Shown: positions 24,558 to 33,822 of the stretch, piece by piece
How the letters are laid out: the number at the start of each line of letters is the position of its first letter
Position numbering within the stretch: the stretch's first letter is position 1
NCBI GenBank assembly: GCA_963787045.1
Contig: CAWBBR010000010.1
Coordinates: forward strand, 62,001 to 126,000
Length of the DNA stretch: 64,000 bases
Origin: DATJGR01 sp963787045
GTDB lineage: Bacteria; Pseudomonadota; Gammaproteobacteria; Pseudomonadales; Azotimanducaceae
Direction: 5' to 3'
Notes under the pieces: model-generated
Database searches by the model: none
Told to the model about the DNA's origin: nothing
What the model saw: the letters and a program-made list of their open reading frames with translations, nothing else
Position numbers and translations under genes: made by a program

Positions 24558-25100
24558 TCAGTGGTAGACGAGTTCCGCGCGCCGGTTCTTCGCCCACGCG
24601 GCTTCGCTGTGACCAGGATCGGCCGGGCGTTCTTCACCGTAGCTGACGACATCGATCTGCGAGCGGCGCACGCCTTGCGATACGAGGAACGTTGCGACCG
24701 CGTCGGCGCGGCGTTCACCGAGCGCGAGGTTGTATTCACGCGTACCACGTTCGTCCGTGAAACCGTCGATCGTCACGCGGCGCTCGGGATTGTTGCGCAG
24801 GAACGCGGCGTGTTGTTCGAGAATCGCCAGCGATTCCGGCTGCAGAACGGCCTTGTCGTAGTCGAAATAGAACACGCGCGTGAGTGCCACGCCCGTTTGC
24901 GGGTTGATCGGATTGCCGCTGGCATCTACGGAGCGACCTATCTCGGAGTCGGATTGCGCCGGTGCGGTAACGCCCGGCTGCTCGCTGCCCGGCAGTGGTT
25001 CCGGGTGCTGGTCCTTCTTTCCGGAGCTCGAGCACGCGGCCATTACCAGCGCGAACGCGACGACCAATAGGTGACGGAACCAGTGGTGTTGCATCTTCAT
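24558..25100 (-). CDS. pal: Peptidoglycan-associated lipoprotein Pal
   Basis: 180 residues. The lipobox is VMAAC near residue 23, so the mature protein is anchored to the outer membrane. The OmpA-like peptidoglycan-binding domain occupies residues about 70-180 with FYFDYDKAVLQPES, the DAP-contacting GFTDERGTREYNLALGERRA and VSYGEERP. Pal binds TolB and peptidoglycan in the Tol-Pal complex that maintains the outer membrane during division. It lies 67 bp after tolB, a gap larger than others in the operon, which may hold a separate translation or transcription signal. Confidence 0.96.
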   Translation of the reverse strand: MKMQHHWFRHLLVVAFALVMAACSSSGKKDQHPEPLPGSEQPGVTAPAQSDSEIGRSVDASGNPINPQTGVALTRVFYFDYDKAVLQPESLAILEQHAAFLRNNPERRVTIDGFTDERGTREYNLALGERRADAVATFLVSQGVRRSQIDVVSYGEERPADPGHSEAAWAKNRRAELVYH

Positions 25101-25167
25101 ATATCTCCTAATCTAGCCGCTAACGGGCCGAGTGAACCTGTGTGTTTTTCGAAAATCGGGTACGACA

Positions 25168-26472
25168 CTAACTGCGGGTACGATTCAAGAAGGGGGACCA
25201 TGCCGGCTCTCTGACGTCTCCGACTGACGACGGCAATCGATACTTCACGGTGCCGTCGATCGAAACGACGGCGAGTATACCGTGGCCTCGATCCTGCGTC
25301 GCATAGATTAGCATCGTGCCGTTCGGCGCAATCGACGGCGATTCGTCGAGCGACGTCGACGTGAGCACCATCAACCGACCGCGCTGCAGATCCATCACTG
25401 CAATATGAAATACGCCGTCGTTCCGGTGCACGAAGACGAGGTGTTTGCCGTCGGGGAGCATTCGACCGCGCGCGTTGTAATCGCCCTCGAAGGTCAGTCG
25501 TTGGGTCATGCCGGTGGCGAGTTCGATCTGATAGATCTGCGGTTTGCCGCCGCGATCGGACGTGAAGATCAGGCTCTTTCCGTCGGCGGTCCAACTCGGT
25601 TCGGTGTCGATCCCGCGTTGGCGGGTGACGCGCTTCAATTCGCGCGTGGCGATGTTCATCGTGTAGATCTCCGGATCGCCGTCGCGCGACAGCACGATCG
25701 CCAGCGTTTTTCCGTCCGGCGAGAACGCCGGCGCGCTGTTCAGACCTGGAAAATCCGTCAGTTTCGAGCGCTGACCGGTGGCGATCTCCTGCAGAATGAT
25801 CGACGGCTTGCCGCCTTCGAACGACACGTACGCAACCTTCTTGCCGTCCGGCGACCAGGCCGCCGACAGGATCGGTTCGCGGCTTTCCAGCAATGTGCGA
25901 GGCCGTGCGCCGTCGGCGTCGGCCATCTCTAGATTGAATTTCACGTCTTTCGTGCCGAGATCGCGCGCCAGCACATAGATGATGCGAGTGGAGAACGCTC
26001 CCGGAATTCCGGTCAGCTTTTCGTACACGGCATCGGACACCAGGTGTGCCATGTCGCGCAGCGCAGTCGGGGGCGCCGTGAACGTTTCGTTGGCGAGCTG
26101 TCGCTCGTTCAGCACGTCGAACAGATAATACGTGACCGCCAGATCGCCGTTCGCCGCGACCTCGGTGCGTCCGATCACGACGTACTCGACACCGAGCACG
26201 CGCCAATCGCGAAACAGCACGTCTTTCGGCGTCGTCGGCATGCTCAGCATGTTCTCCGGCGGCGTCGGCGAGAATTGACCGCTGCGCGCCAGGTCGAACG
26301 CGATGATGGCGTTCGGATTTTCGACGCCCTGCACGCCGGCGCCGACGCCGAACGGCACCACGCCGATCTTCTTCGGGTTGTCGTAACCTCGGTCGATCTG
26401 GATCGTAATCTCCGCGGCGAGCGGTGACGCAAACAGCAATGCCGCAAGAGCGGCCAATATTCGGTTCTTCAA
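25168..26472 (-). CDS. tolB: Tol-Pal system beta-propeller protein TolB
   Basis: 434 residues with a signal peptide (ILAALAALLFASPLAAE; mature start near EITIQIDRG). An N-terminal alpha/beta domain is followed by a six-bladed propeller with WD-like blades: AAWSPDGKKVAYVSFEGG, PAFSPDGKTLAIVLSRDG, PSWTADGKSLIFTSDRGG. TolB is periplasmic and links Pal to TolA. The start overlaps the tolA stop (ATGA), so the two are coupled. Confidence 0.96.
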   Translation of the reverse strand: MKNRILAALAALLFASPLAAEITIQIDRGYDNPKKIGVVPFGVGAGVQGVENPNAIIAFDLARSGQFSPTPPENMLSMPTTPKDVLFRDWRVLGVEYVVIGRTEVAANGDLAVTYYLFDVLNERQLANETFTAPPTALRDMAHLVSDAVYEKLTGIPGAFSTRIIYVLARDLGTKDVKFNLEMADADGARPRTLLESREPILSAAWSPDGKKVAYVSFEGGKPSIILQEIATGQRSKLTDFPGLNSAPAFSPDGKTLAIVLSRDGDPEIYTMNIATRELKRVTRQRGIDTEPSWTADGKSLIFTSDRGGKPQIYQIELATGMTQRLTFEGDYNARGRMLPDGKHLVFVHRNDGVFHIAVMDLQRGRLMVLTSTSLDESPSIAPNGTMLIYATQDRGHGILAVVSIDGTVKYRLPSSVGDVREPAWSPFLNRTRS

Positions 26473-27204
26473 CGTATCAAATCCTCTGGGTTGAACAGCA
26501 CCGGAAATCGGCGGAAGTATTTTTCGAAGAGTTTGGAGTCTTTCGGCACGTCGAACTTGCCGACTTTCCGCACCGCCTGTTCGGCGGAGCGGTCGAACGC
26601 TTCATTGCCGCTCGACGACACGATGGTGACGTTGACCACGTCGCCGGTCGGCACCAGTTCGACGAGCAGCTTCGTCTGCATACCGTTGCGCGCCGACGGC
26701 GGCCGCGACCAGTTCGTCACGATCAATTGATAGATGCCTTGCGCATACGTTTGCGCGGCTTGCTCGCTCTTGTCTTCGGACTGCACCTCGGTCTCGCGCG
26801 CCATCGCGTCGCTGAAGGATGCGTCGGCGAGGCTGTCGAGCTTCTTCTTCTTGTCGGCCTGCGCTTTTGCCGCCGCTTCTTTCGCGAGGTCGGGTTTCGG
26901 CTTTTCGGGTTTCGTCTGCGGTTTCGGCGTCGGCTCGGGCTTCGGGCTCCGGTTTGGCTTCGGGCTTGGGCTCCGGTGGTTTCGGTTTCGCTTGCTCGGG
27001 CGGCGCCATCGGCGCGGGTTTCGGCGTCGCCTTCGGCTTCGGCGCCTCCATCACGATCAGTTCGGCCTTCACTATGTTCGGCCGCACCAGCAACGAGTCC
27101 CTCTGCGCCGGCGTCCAGTTCATCCACAGCATCGACGCGACGAGCGCGTGCACGAGCACCGCGAGTACGAACGACACACCGTAGTTGCGAGCCGCGCCAT
27201 CCAT
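26469..27204 (-). CDS. tolA: Cell envelope protein TolA, frameshifted in the linker
   Basis: The ATG at 27204 starts the N-terminal membrane helix (VSFVLAVLVHALVASMLWM) that binds TolQ and TolR, then a Pro/Lys/Glu-rich linker. Near 26948 the frame changes; the other frame continues the linker (KPEKPKPDLAKEAAAKAQAD) into the C-terminal domain with QGIYQLIVTNWSRPPSARNG, which contacts Pal and CpoB. Removing one G in the GAGCCCGAAGCCCGAG stretch gives a continuous TolA of about 244 residues, short compared with 350-420 in enteric bacteria. Because tolA is normally needed for envelope integrity and both halves are well preserved, a consensus error in repetitive sequence is the likeliest explanation. 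Confidence 0.88.
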
Positions 27205-27209
27205 CGCCG

Positions 27210-27650
27210 TCAGCCGACGTCCGGCGGGTCCGTGATCAAGCCCACGCTCTTCGCGCCGGCTTTCTGAAGAACGGTCATCACGCGCACGACCTGACCGTAG
27301 TCGAGTCGGTGATCCGCGCGCACATAAACAGGTGCATCAGGGCGCGCACCGAGGATCTTCGCCGCCTGCTCCTCCAGCGAAAAGATCGTCACGCGCGTGC
27401 CTTCGGTCGATTTGCGAACACCCAGATTGACGAACAGCGCGCCGTCCTGCCGCATCGTGACCACGAACGGATCTTCCTGATGTTCGGAAACCGGCTCCGA
27501 CGGCGCTTTCGGCAGATCGACCTGCACGCCTTGCGTCAGGATCGGCGCGGTCACCATGAAGATCACCAGCAGCACCAACATCACGTCGATGTACGGCACG
27601 ACGTTGATCTCCGACATCGGCTTACGTCGGTTCGGACGTTGTGAGTTCAT
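27210..27650 (-). CDS. tolR: Tol-Pal system proton-channel protein TolR
   Basis: 146 residues of the ExbD/TolR family: one N-terminal membrane helix with the essential aspartate (NVVPYIDVMLVLLVIFMVTA; Asp about 22) and a periplasmic domain ending VMTVLQKAGAKSVGLITDPP. TolR with TolQ forms the proton-driven motor that energises TolA. It overlaps tolQ by 4 bp and lies 5 bp before tolA. Confidence 0.96.
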   Translation of the reverse strand: MNSQRPNRRKPMSEINVVPYIDVMLVLLVIFMVTAPILTQGVQVDLPKAPSEPVSEHQEDPFVVTMRQDGALFVNLGVRKSTEGTRVTIFSLEEQAAKILGARPDAPVYVRADHRLDYGQVVRVMTVLQKAGAKSVGLITDPPDVG

Positions 27651-28324
27651 CGCTTCGTGTGCACCGCGCGATAGAGGATGCTCGTCAGCTCCTCGGTGAA
27701 CGTTTCATAGCGCGTCATCAACAGCTCGGCGCGCGCCGAAAATCGGTTGTAGCCGATGACCGCGGGAATCGCCGCGAACAGACCCATGGCCGTTGCAACG
27801 AGCGCTTCGGAAATGCCGGGCGCAACGGACGCGAGCGTCGCCTGCGTCATGTTCGCGAGGCTTCTGAACGAATTCATGATGCCCCAGACGGTGCCGAACA
27901 GACCGACGTAAGGGCTGGTCGAACCGACGGTTGCCAGGAACGGCAGGTGTGTTTCGAGCTTTTCTTCTTCGCGCGTCAGCGCGACACGCGTCGCGCGCAT
28001 GACGCCCTGCATCACCGCTTCGGCGTCGGCGTCCTGCTCCGACAACCGGCTGTACTCCTTGAAGCCGGCGACGAACATCGTCTCCATTCCGCTCAAGTCG
28101 TGGTCTTGCCGTTCGAGTTCGTCGTAGAGCTGGCGCAGATCGATGCCGGACCAGAAGTACTCCTCGAACGATTCGATGGATTTCTGCACCCGCTTCAGCG
28201 CGAACATGCGTTGGAAGATCATCACCCACGACGTGAGCGATGCGAACAACAACAGCAACAGCACGATCTGCACCAGTACGCTGGCGTTCAGCACCAGCTG
28301 AAGGATCGACAATGGTTCAGTCAA
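27647..28324 (-). CDS. tolQ: Tol-Pal system proton-channel protein TolQ
   Basis: 225 residues of the MotA/TolQ/ExbB family with three membrane helices: LVLNASVLVQIVLLLLLFAS near the N-terminus, then TVGSTSPYVGLFGTVWGIMN and VAPGISEALVATAMGLFAAI. It forms the stator ring of the Tol motor in the inner membrane. The start is 18 bp after the ruvB stop. In many relatives a ybgC thioesterase gene precedes tolQ; here it is absent. Confidence 0.96.
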   Translation of the reverse strand: MTEPLSILQLVLNASVLVQIVLLLLLFASLTSWVMIFQRMFALKRVQKSIESFEEYFWSGIDLRQLYDELERQDHDLSGMETMFVAGFKEYSRLSEQDADAEAVMQGVMRATRVALTREEEKLETHLPFLATVGSTSPYVGLFGTVWGIMNSFRSLANMTQATLASVAPGISEALVATAMGLFAAIPAVIGYNRFSARAELLMTRYETFTEELTSILYRAVHTKR

Positions 28325-28342
28325 TCTCGAGTCCTCTTGTTC

Positions 28343-29398
28343 TTAGGATGGGTCGATGTCGAGACTCACCTGCGACATGTCGGCACCGCGCGGCGCGGGG
28401 CGCGTGAGGCCGAAATGGTGGTAAGCCTTCTCCGTCACGATGCGGCCGCGCGGCGTCCGCATGATGAAACCTTGCTGGATCAGAAACGGTTCGAGCACGT
28501 CTTCGATGGTGTCGCGTTCTTCGCTGATCGCCGCCGACAGCGAGTCGATACCCACCGGACCGCCGCCGAATTTTTCGAGAATGGTCAGCAGCAGACGCCG
28601 GTCCATCGTGTCGAACCCCTCCGCATCGACGCTCAACATGTCGAGCGCCTGATTCGCGATGTTCGCGGTGACACGCCCGTCACTGCGCACTTCCGCAAAG
28701 TCCCGTACGCGCCGCAACAGTCGATTCGCGATGCGCGGCGTGCCGCGCGATCGCGTCGCCACCGCGACGGCGCCGTCATGTTCGAGACGCACGCCCAACT
28801 TTTCCGCCGACCGCATCGCAATCTGGGTCAATTCGCCGACGCTGTAGAACTCGAGCCGCTGCACGATGCCGAAGCGGTCGCGCAGCGGCGACGTCAGCAA
28901 TCCCGCGCGCGTCGTCGCGCCGACGAGCGTAAACGGCGGTACGTCGAGCTTGATCGACCGCGCGGCGGGACCTTCGCCGATCACGATGTCGATCTGAAAG
29001 TCTTCCATCGCCGGATACAGGATTTCCTCGACGACCGGACTCAGACGATGAATCTCGTCGATGAACAGCACATCGCCGACATCGAGATTCGTGAGCAACG
29101 CGGCCAGATCGCCGGCTTTCTCCAGCACCGGACCGGACGTGCTCTTCAGAGCGCCCGACATCTCGTTTGCGATGATGTGCGCGAGCGTCGTCTTGCCGAG
29201 ACCGGGCGGCCCGAATATCAGCGTGTGATCGAGCGGTTCGCGGCGGCGACGCGCGGCTTCGATGAACACCGACATCTGTTCTTTGACGACGGCCTGACCG
29301 ATGTAGCCGGCGAGCGTCGTCGGCCGCAGCGCGCGATCGAGGGCGACTTCATCGCCCGCATCGCGGCCGGAAACGATGCGGTCCGGCTCGATCGTCAC
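28343..29398 (-). CDS. ruvB: Holliday junction branch migration helicase RuvB
   Basis: 351 residues from the GTG at 29398, chosen because AAAGGAG lies about ten bases upstream and TIEPDRIVSG is the family N-terminus (a GTG at 29434 would add 12 residues). AAA+ motifs: FGPPGLGKTTLAH (Walker A), VLFIDEIHRL (Walker B), VGATTRAGLL (sensor 1) and the arginine finger region PLRDRFGIVQRLEFY; the C-terminal winged helix holds FGGGPVGIDSLSAAI. RuvB drives branch migration with RuvA and RuvC during recombination repair. Confidence 0.96.
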   Translation of the reverse strand: MTIEPDRIVSGRDAGDEVALDRALRPTTLAGYIGQAVVKEQMSVFIEAARRRREPLDHTLIFGPPGLGKTTLAHIIANEMSGALKSTSGPVLEKAGDLAALLTNLDVGDVLFIDEIHRLSPVVEEILYPAMEDFQIDIVIGEGPAARSIKLDVPPFTLVGATTRAGLLTSPLRDRFGIVQRLEFYSVGELTQIAMRSAEKLGVRLEHDGAVAVATRSRGTPRIANRLLRRVRDFAEVRSDGRVTANIANQALDMLSVDAEGFDTMDRRLLLTILEKFGGGPVGIDSLSAAISEERDTIEDVLEPFLIQQGFIMRTPRGRIVTEKAYHHFGLTRPAPRGADMSQVSLDIDPS

Positions 29399-29441
29399 GT
29401 AGGACGCGCTCCTTTGCAGGAGCCGCGCGGACACGAGCGCG

Positions 29442-30046
29442 TCATGCTTCCTGCCCGATCATTCGCTTCAGGGCGATGCGTACGACGTCTTCGGTCGATT
29501 GCCCCTGCACATAAGCGTTGCCGATCGCGCGGCTCGCTTCGGCCGGTCGGTAACCGAGTTTGATCAGCGCGCGTTCGGCCTCTTCGATCACGTGCCGCGT
29601 CGCGTCGGCGACTTTCGGCCGCGCGATTTCCGGAATCAGCACGAGGCGCTCGATGCGATCCTTCAGCTCTACGACGAGCCGCTCCGCCGTTTTGCGACCG
29701 ACACCGGGCAGCTTCACCAGGCGGCGATGTCGGAGTCGCGGATGCAGCGCGCGAGATCGATCACGTCCATGCCCGAAAGCAGATTCAGCGCGAGCTTCGG
29801 ACCCACGCCGCTGATCTTGATCAGAATGCGGAACAAATCGCGCTCGCCGCGACTCTCGAATCCGTAGAGCGAATGCGCGTCTTCGCGGACACTGAGGTGC
29901 GTGAACAGGACGACGTCCTGACCGACGCCGGGCAGCGCGCTCAACGTATTCGCGGTGACGTCCAGTTCGTATCCGATCCCCGCGACGTCCACCAACACGG
30001 TGTGTTCGTCCAGCGAGATCAATTTGCCTCGAATTCGCCCGATCAT
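29442..30046 (-). CDS. ruvA: Holliday junction DNA-binding protein RuvA, frameshifted
   Basis: The ATG at 30046 starts MIGRIRGKLISLDEHTVLVD (OB domain), followed by the first helix-hairpin-helix ISGVGPKLALNLLSGMD. The frame breaks at about 29717 after DSDIAA; the second frame resumes LVKLPGVGRKTAERLVVELK, the second hairpin, and continues to the C-terminal RuvB-binding domain (YRPAEASRAIGNAYV) and the stop at 29442. Restoring a C in GCCGCCTGG (expected GCCGCCCTGG) gives a complete protein of about 201 residues. RuvA tetramers hold the junction for RuvB. The lost base in a C-run and otherwise perfect conservation suggest a sequencing error. Confidence 0.92.
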
Positions 30047-30051
30047 CCTTG

Positions 30052-30534
30052 TCAGCCGACGCTCCGCGTGCCGTGAGTATTGATGTGGCAAATCGCAATG
30101 GCAAGCGCATCGGCCGCGTCTGCAGACGGCGAAGCGTTGAGATTGAGTAAACGACACACCATGTGCTGCACCTGATATTTCGTTGCGCCGCCGGTTCCGG
30201 TCACCGCTTGTTTGACGCGCCTCGCTGCGTATTCCGCGACCGGCAATCCGACGGTGACGACGGCAGCCAACGCAGCACCGCGCGCCTGGCCGAGCTTCAA
30301 CGCCGAGCTTGCGTTGCGCGCCATGAACACCTGTTCGATCGCGACGGCATCGGGAGCAAGCTCGCGGATCAACGACGCCACGCCTTCGTAGATCTCGCCG
30401 AGGCGCGACGGCAGGTCGACGCTCGACGTGCGGATGCAGCCGCTCGCGACGTAAACGGATTTGCCGCGGCGCACCTCGATCAAGCCGTAGCCGGTGATAC
30501 GCGATCCCGGATCGATGCCGAGGATGCGCGTCAC
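30052..30534 (-). CDS. ruvC: Crossover junction endodeoxyribonuclease RuvC
   Basis: 160 residues from the GTG at 30534, which gives the family start TRILGIDPGSRITGYG and has AAGGTG eight bases upstream. Catalytic acidic residues are in GIDPGS (Asp), AIEQVF (Glu) and DAADALAIAICH (Asp pair). RuvC is a dimeric RNase-H-fold nuclease that resolves Holliday junctions in partnership with RuvAB. It sits 13 bp after aspS and 5 bp before ruvA. The yebC gene often found between aspS and ruvC is missing. Confidence 0.95.
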   Translation of the reverse strand: MTRILGIDPGSRITGYGLIEVRRGKSVYVASGCIRTSSVDLPSRLGEIYEGVASLIRELAPDAVAIEQVFMARNASSALKLGQARGAALAAVVTVGLPVAEYAARRVKQAVTGTGGATKYQVQHMVCRLLNLNASPSADAADALAIAICHINTHGTRSVG

Positions 30535-30547
30535 CTTCGCATTCACC

Positions 30548-32299
<1,752 letters not shown>

Positions 32300-32426
32300 T
32301 GAAAACGTCCTAGGGGAAAGTCGCGCGGGGCGGCAGCCTATCACAAGTGAAGGGCTCGCGAACGGCTCGCCAACCGCCGGCCGCTGCGCTCGGCCAATGA
32401 ATGCGTTGGGGAAATCGTCGCGTGCG

Positions 32427-32866
32427 TCAGGTCTTGGACGACTTGTCGCTGCTGCCTTTCGACTTCGATTCGCTCTTCGGCGCGCTTTTGGGCGATCCGT
32501 TCTTGGCGCCTTTCTTGGTGCTCTTGTCCGTGGAGTCGCTCGACGACTTCGTCGAACCGTCGGTCGTACTGCTCGCGGTGCTTCCGCTGCTCGACTTGGC
32601 ATCGCTCTTTTCGGACTTGCTCGACTCTCCGCTCGATGTCGAATCGCCGCCCGAATCGCTGCTGCTCGCGACGTTCTTCTTGTCGCCGGATTTGAAGTCG
32701 GTCTCGTACCAACCACCGCCCTTCAAGCGGAACGCAACCGCGGAAATCTTCTTCCTGAGAAGATCTTTTCCACACGAAGGACATTGGTGAGCGGTGGTTC
32801 GCTCATTCTCTGCAGCGATTCGAATTCGTATTCGCAACCCTCGCATTGATACTCGTAGATCGGCAT
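32427..32866 (-). CDS. FmdB-family zinc ribbon protein, frameshifted
   Basis: The ATG at 32866 starts MPIYEYQCEGCEYEFESLQR, the first half of an FmdB zinc ribbon. The frame breaks at about 32789; the second frame reads CPSCGKDLLRKKISAVAFRL and GGGWYETDFKSGDKKN, then a long Ser/Lys/Gly low-complexity tail to 32427. Adding an A to CTCACCAATG gives a continuous ribbon with both Cys pairs, about 147 residues in all. The function of these small zinc proteins is unclear. Position before aspS is conserved in gammaproteobacteria. The A-run context points to a one-base consensus error. Confidence 0.85.
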
Positions 32867-33200
32867 GTTCAAAAAACCCTTCGATGACTCGTCAAACGCT
32901 GGAAGCGTTTTACCAATGAAAAATCAGGTCCGGCGGACTCGTTGCACATTCGAAGAAGCGCGTCGTAAACGCAGGCAACCATCGAGCGGCGCATAGGATA
33001 ATGAAAAAAGCCCGCGAAAACATTGAAAAAAGGCGTGTCGTTCCTTGCTAGGCATAATTGAATGCAGTATAAAGCGCGCTCATTGGGGAGCCGATTAACG
33101 CTGTTTTCGCTAAGGATCCTCATAAGTGATGGGTTGGATGTCCGTCGCGTAGTCGCGCCGCTTCAATCAGCCCCGACTGCAACTAGATAAGGGAAATCGA
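32867..33200. other. Intergenic region upstream of the HU-like gene
   Basis: About 330 bp, noticeably richer in A and T than its surroundings. It separates the divergent fmdB and HU-like genes. A minus-strand open frame here (32869-33123) has no recognisable protein pattern and I do not consider it a gene. The only element I can support is the promoter at 33045-33073, implying a 5' untranslated region of roughly 120 bases before the HU-like start. Confidence 0.6.
33045..33073 (+). promoter_or_regulatory. Sigma-70 promoter of the HU-like gene
   Basis: TTGCTA (33045-33050) and TATAAA (33068-33073) are spaced by exactly 17 bp, close to the sigma-70 consensus, in an AT-rich stretch. Transcription would begin near 33080. 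Predicted from sequence. Confidence 0.62.
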
Positions 33201-33698
33201 ATGGCAAAGAAAAAGGCTCCTGCTAAGAAAGCTGCTAAGAAGAAAGCGCCCGCTAAGAGAAAGGCGCCCGCCAAGAAGAAGAAAGCCCCTGCAAAGCGCA
33301 AGGCAATCCGTAAAGCCGCCGCCCGCAAATCCGCCGCCAAGAAATCCGCCGCGAAAAAGAAAGCCGCTCCGAAAGCATCCAAAGGTCCAGTCACGCAGAA
33401 GATGACGAAGACCGGGATTCTCAACGAGATCGCCAGCGCCACCGCACTGACGCGCAAACAGGTCGACTCGGTCATCGAAGAACTGGAAGCGCTGATCAAG
33501 CGTCACATCAGCAAGAAAGGCGTGGGTGAATTCACCCTGCCGGGTCTGCTGAAAGTGCGCGCAGTGAAACGCCCCGCAACGAAGAAACGTCTCGGCCGCA
33601 ACCCGGCAACGGGTGCAGAAATCATGATTCCGGCGAAGCCGGCATCGATTCGCGTCCGTGTTGCTGCGTTGAAGCGCCTCAAGGAAATGGTCGGCTGA
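33201..33698 (+). CDS. HU-family DNA-binding protein with histone H1-like lysine-rich tail
   Basis: 165 residues. Residues 1-62 are a repetitive Lys/Ala/Pro tail (units like KKAPAK and KRKAPAK) resembling histone H1 tails. Residues about 66-165 are an HU/IHF-type domain: MTKTGILNEIASATALTRKQ, GEFTLPGLLKVRAVKRPATK (beta-arm region) and PASIRVRVAALKRLKEMVG. It should bind and compact DNA with low specificity. A GGGAAAT leader precedes the ATG. The gene has its own promoter and terminator and is therefore a single-gene unit, probably strongly expressed. Confidence 0.93.
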   Translation: MAKKKAPAKKAAKKKAPAKRKAPAKKKKAPAKRKAIRKAAARKSAAKKSAAKKKAAPKASKGPVTQKMTKTGILNEIASATALTRKQVDSVIEELEALIKRHISKKGVGEFTLPGLLKVRAVKRPATKKRLGRNPATGAEIMIPAKPASIRVRVAALKRLKEMVG

Positions 33699-33719
33699 TC
33701 GTCGATCCACTCCGATTAG

Positions 33720-33745
33720 AAGGGCCGGTAAACGGCCCTTTTTTT
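33720..33745 (+). terminator. Rho-independent terminator of the HU-like gene
   Basis: Stem AAGGGCCG (33720-33727) pairs perfectly with CGGCCCTT (33733-33740) around a GTAAA loop, followed by a T-run to 33745. It lies 22 bp after the stop codon, so the transcript should end before proS. Confidence 0.92.
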
Positions 33746-33822
33746 CGCCGTTTTCGATTCGCCGATCGCGAGTCGCCGCGGACCGCTAGAATGCCGTCAG
33801 CCGTTCAGGACCCGTAGAGAAC

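Noticed and set aside
27641..29563. Long plus-strand open frame of 640 codons opposite tolQ and ruvB
   Set aside because: It is the antisense shadow of two strongly conserved genes; its composition is rich in Arg, Gln and His as expected from high GC third positions, and it has no recognisable motif.
32869..33123. Minus-strand 84-codon open frame in the HU upstream region
   Set aside because: Overlaps a good sigma-70 promoter, lacks a ribosome-binding site and shows no family features.
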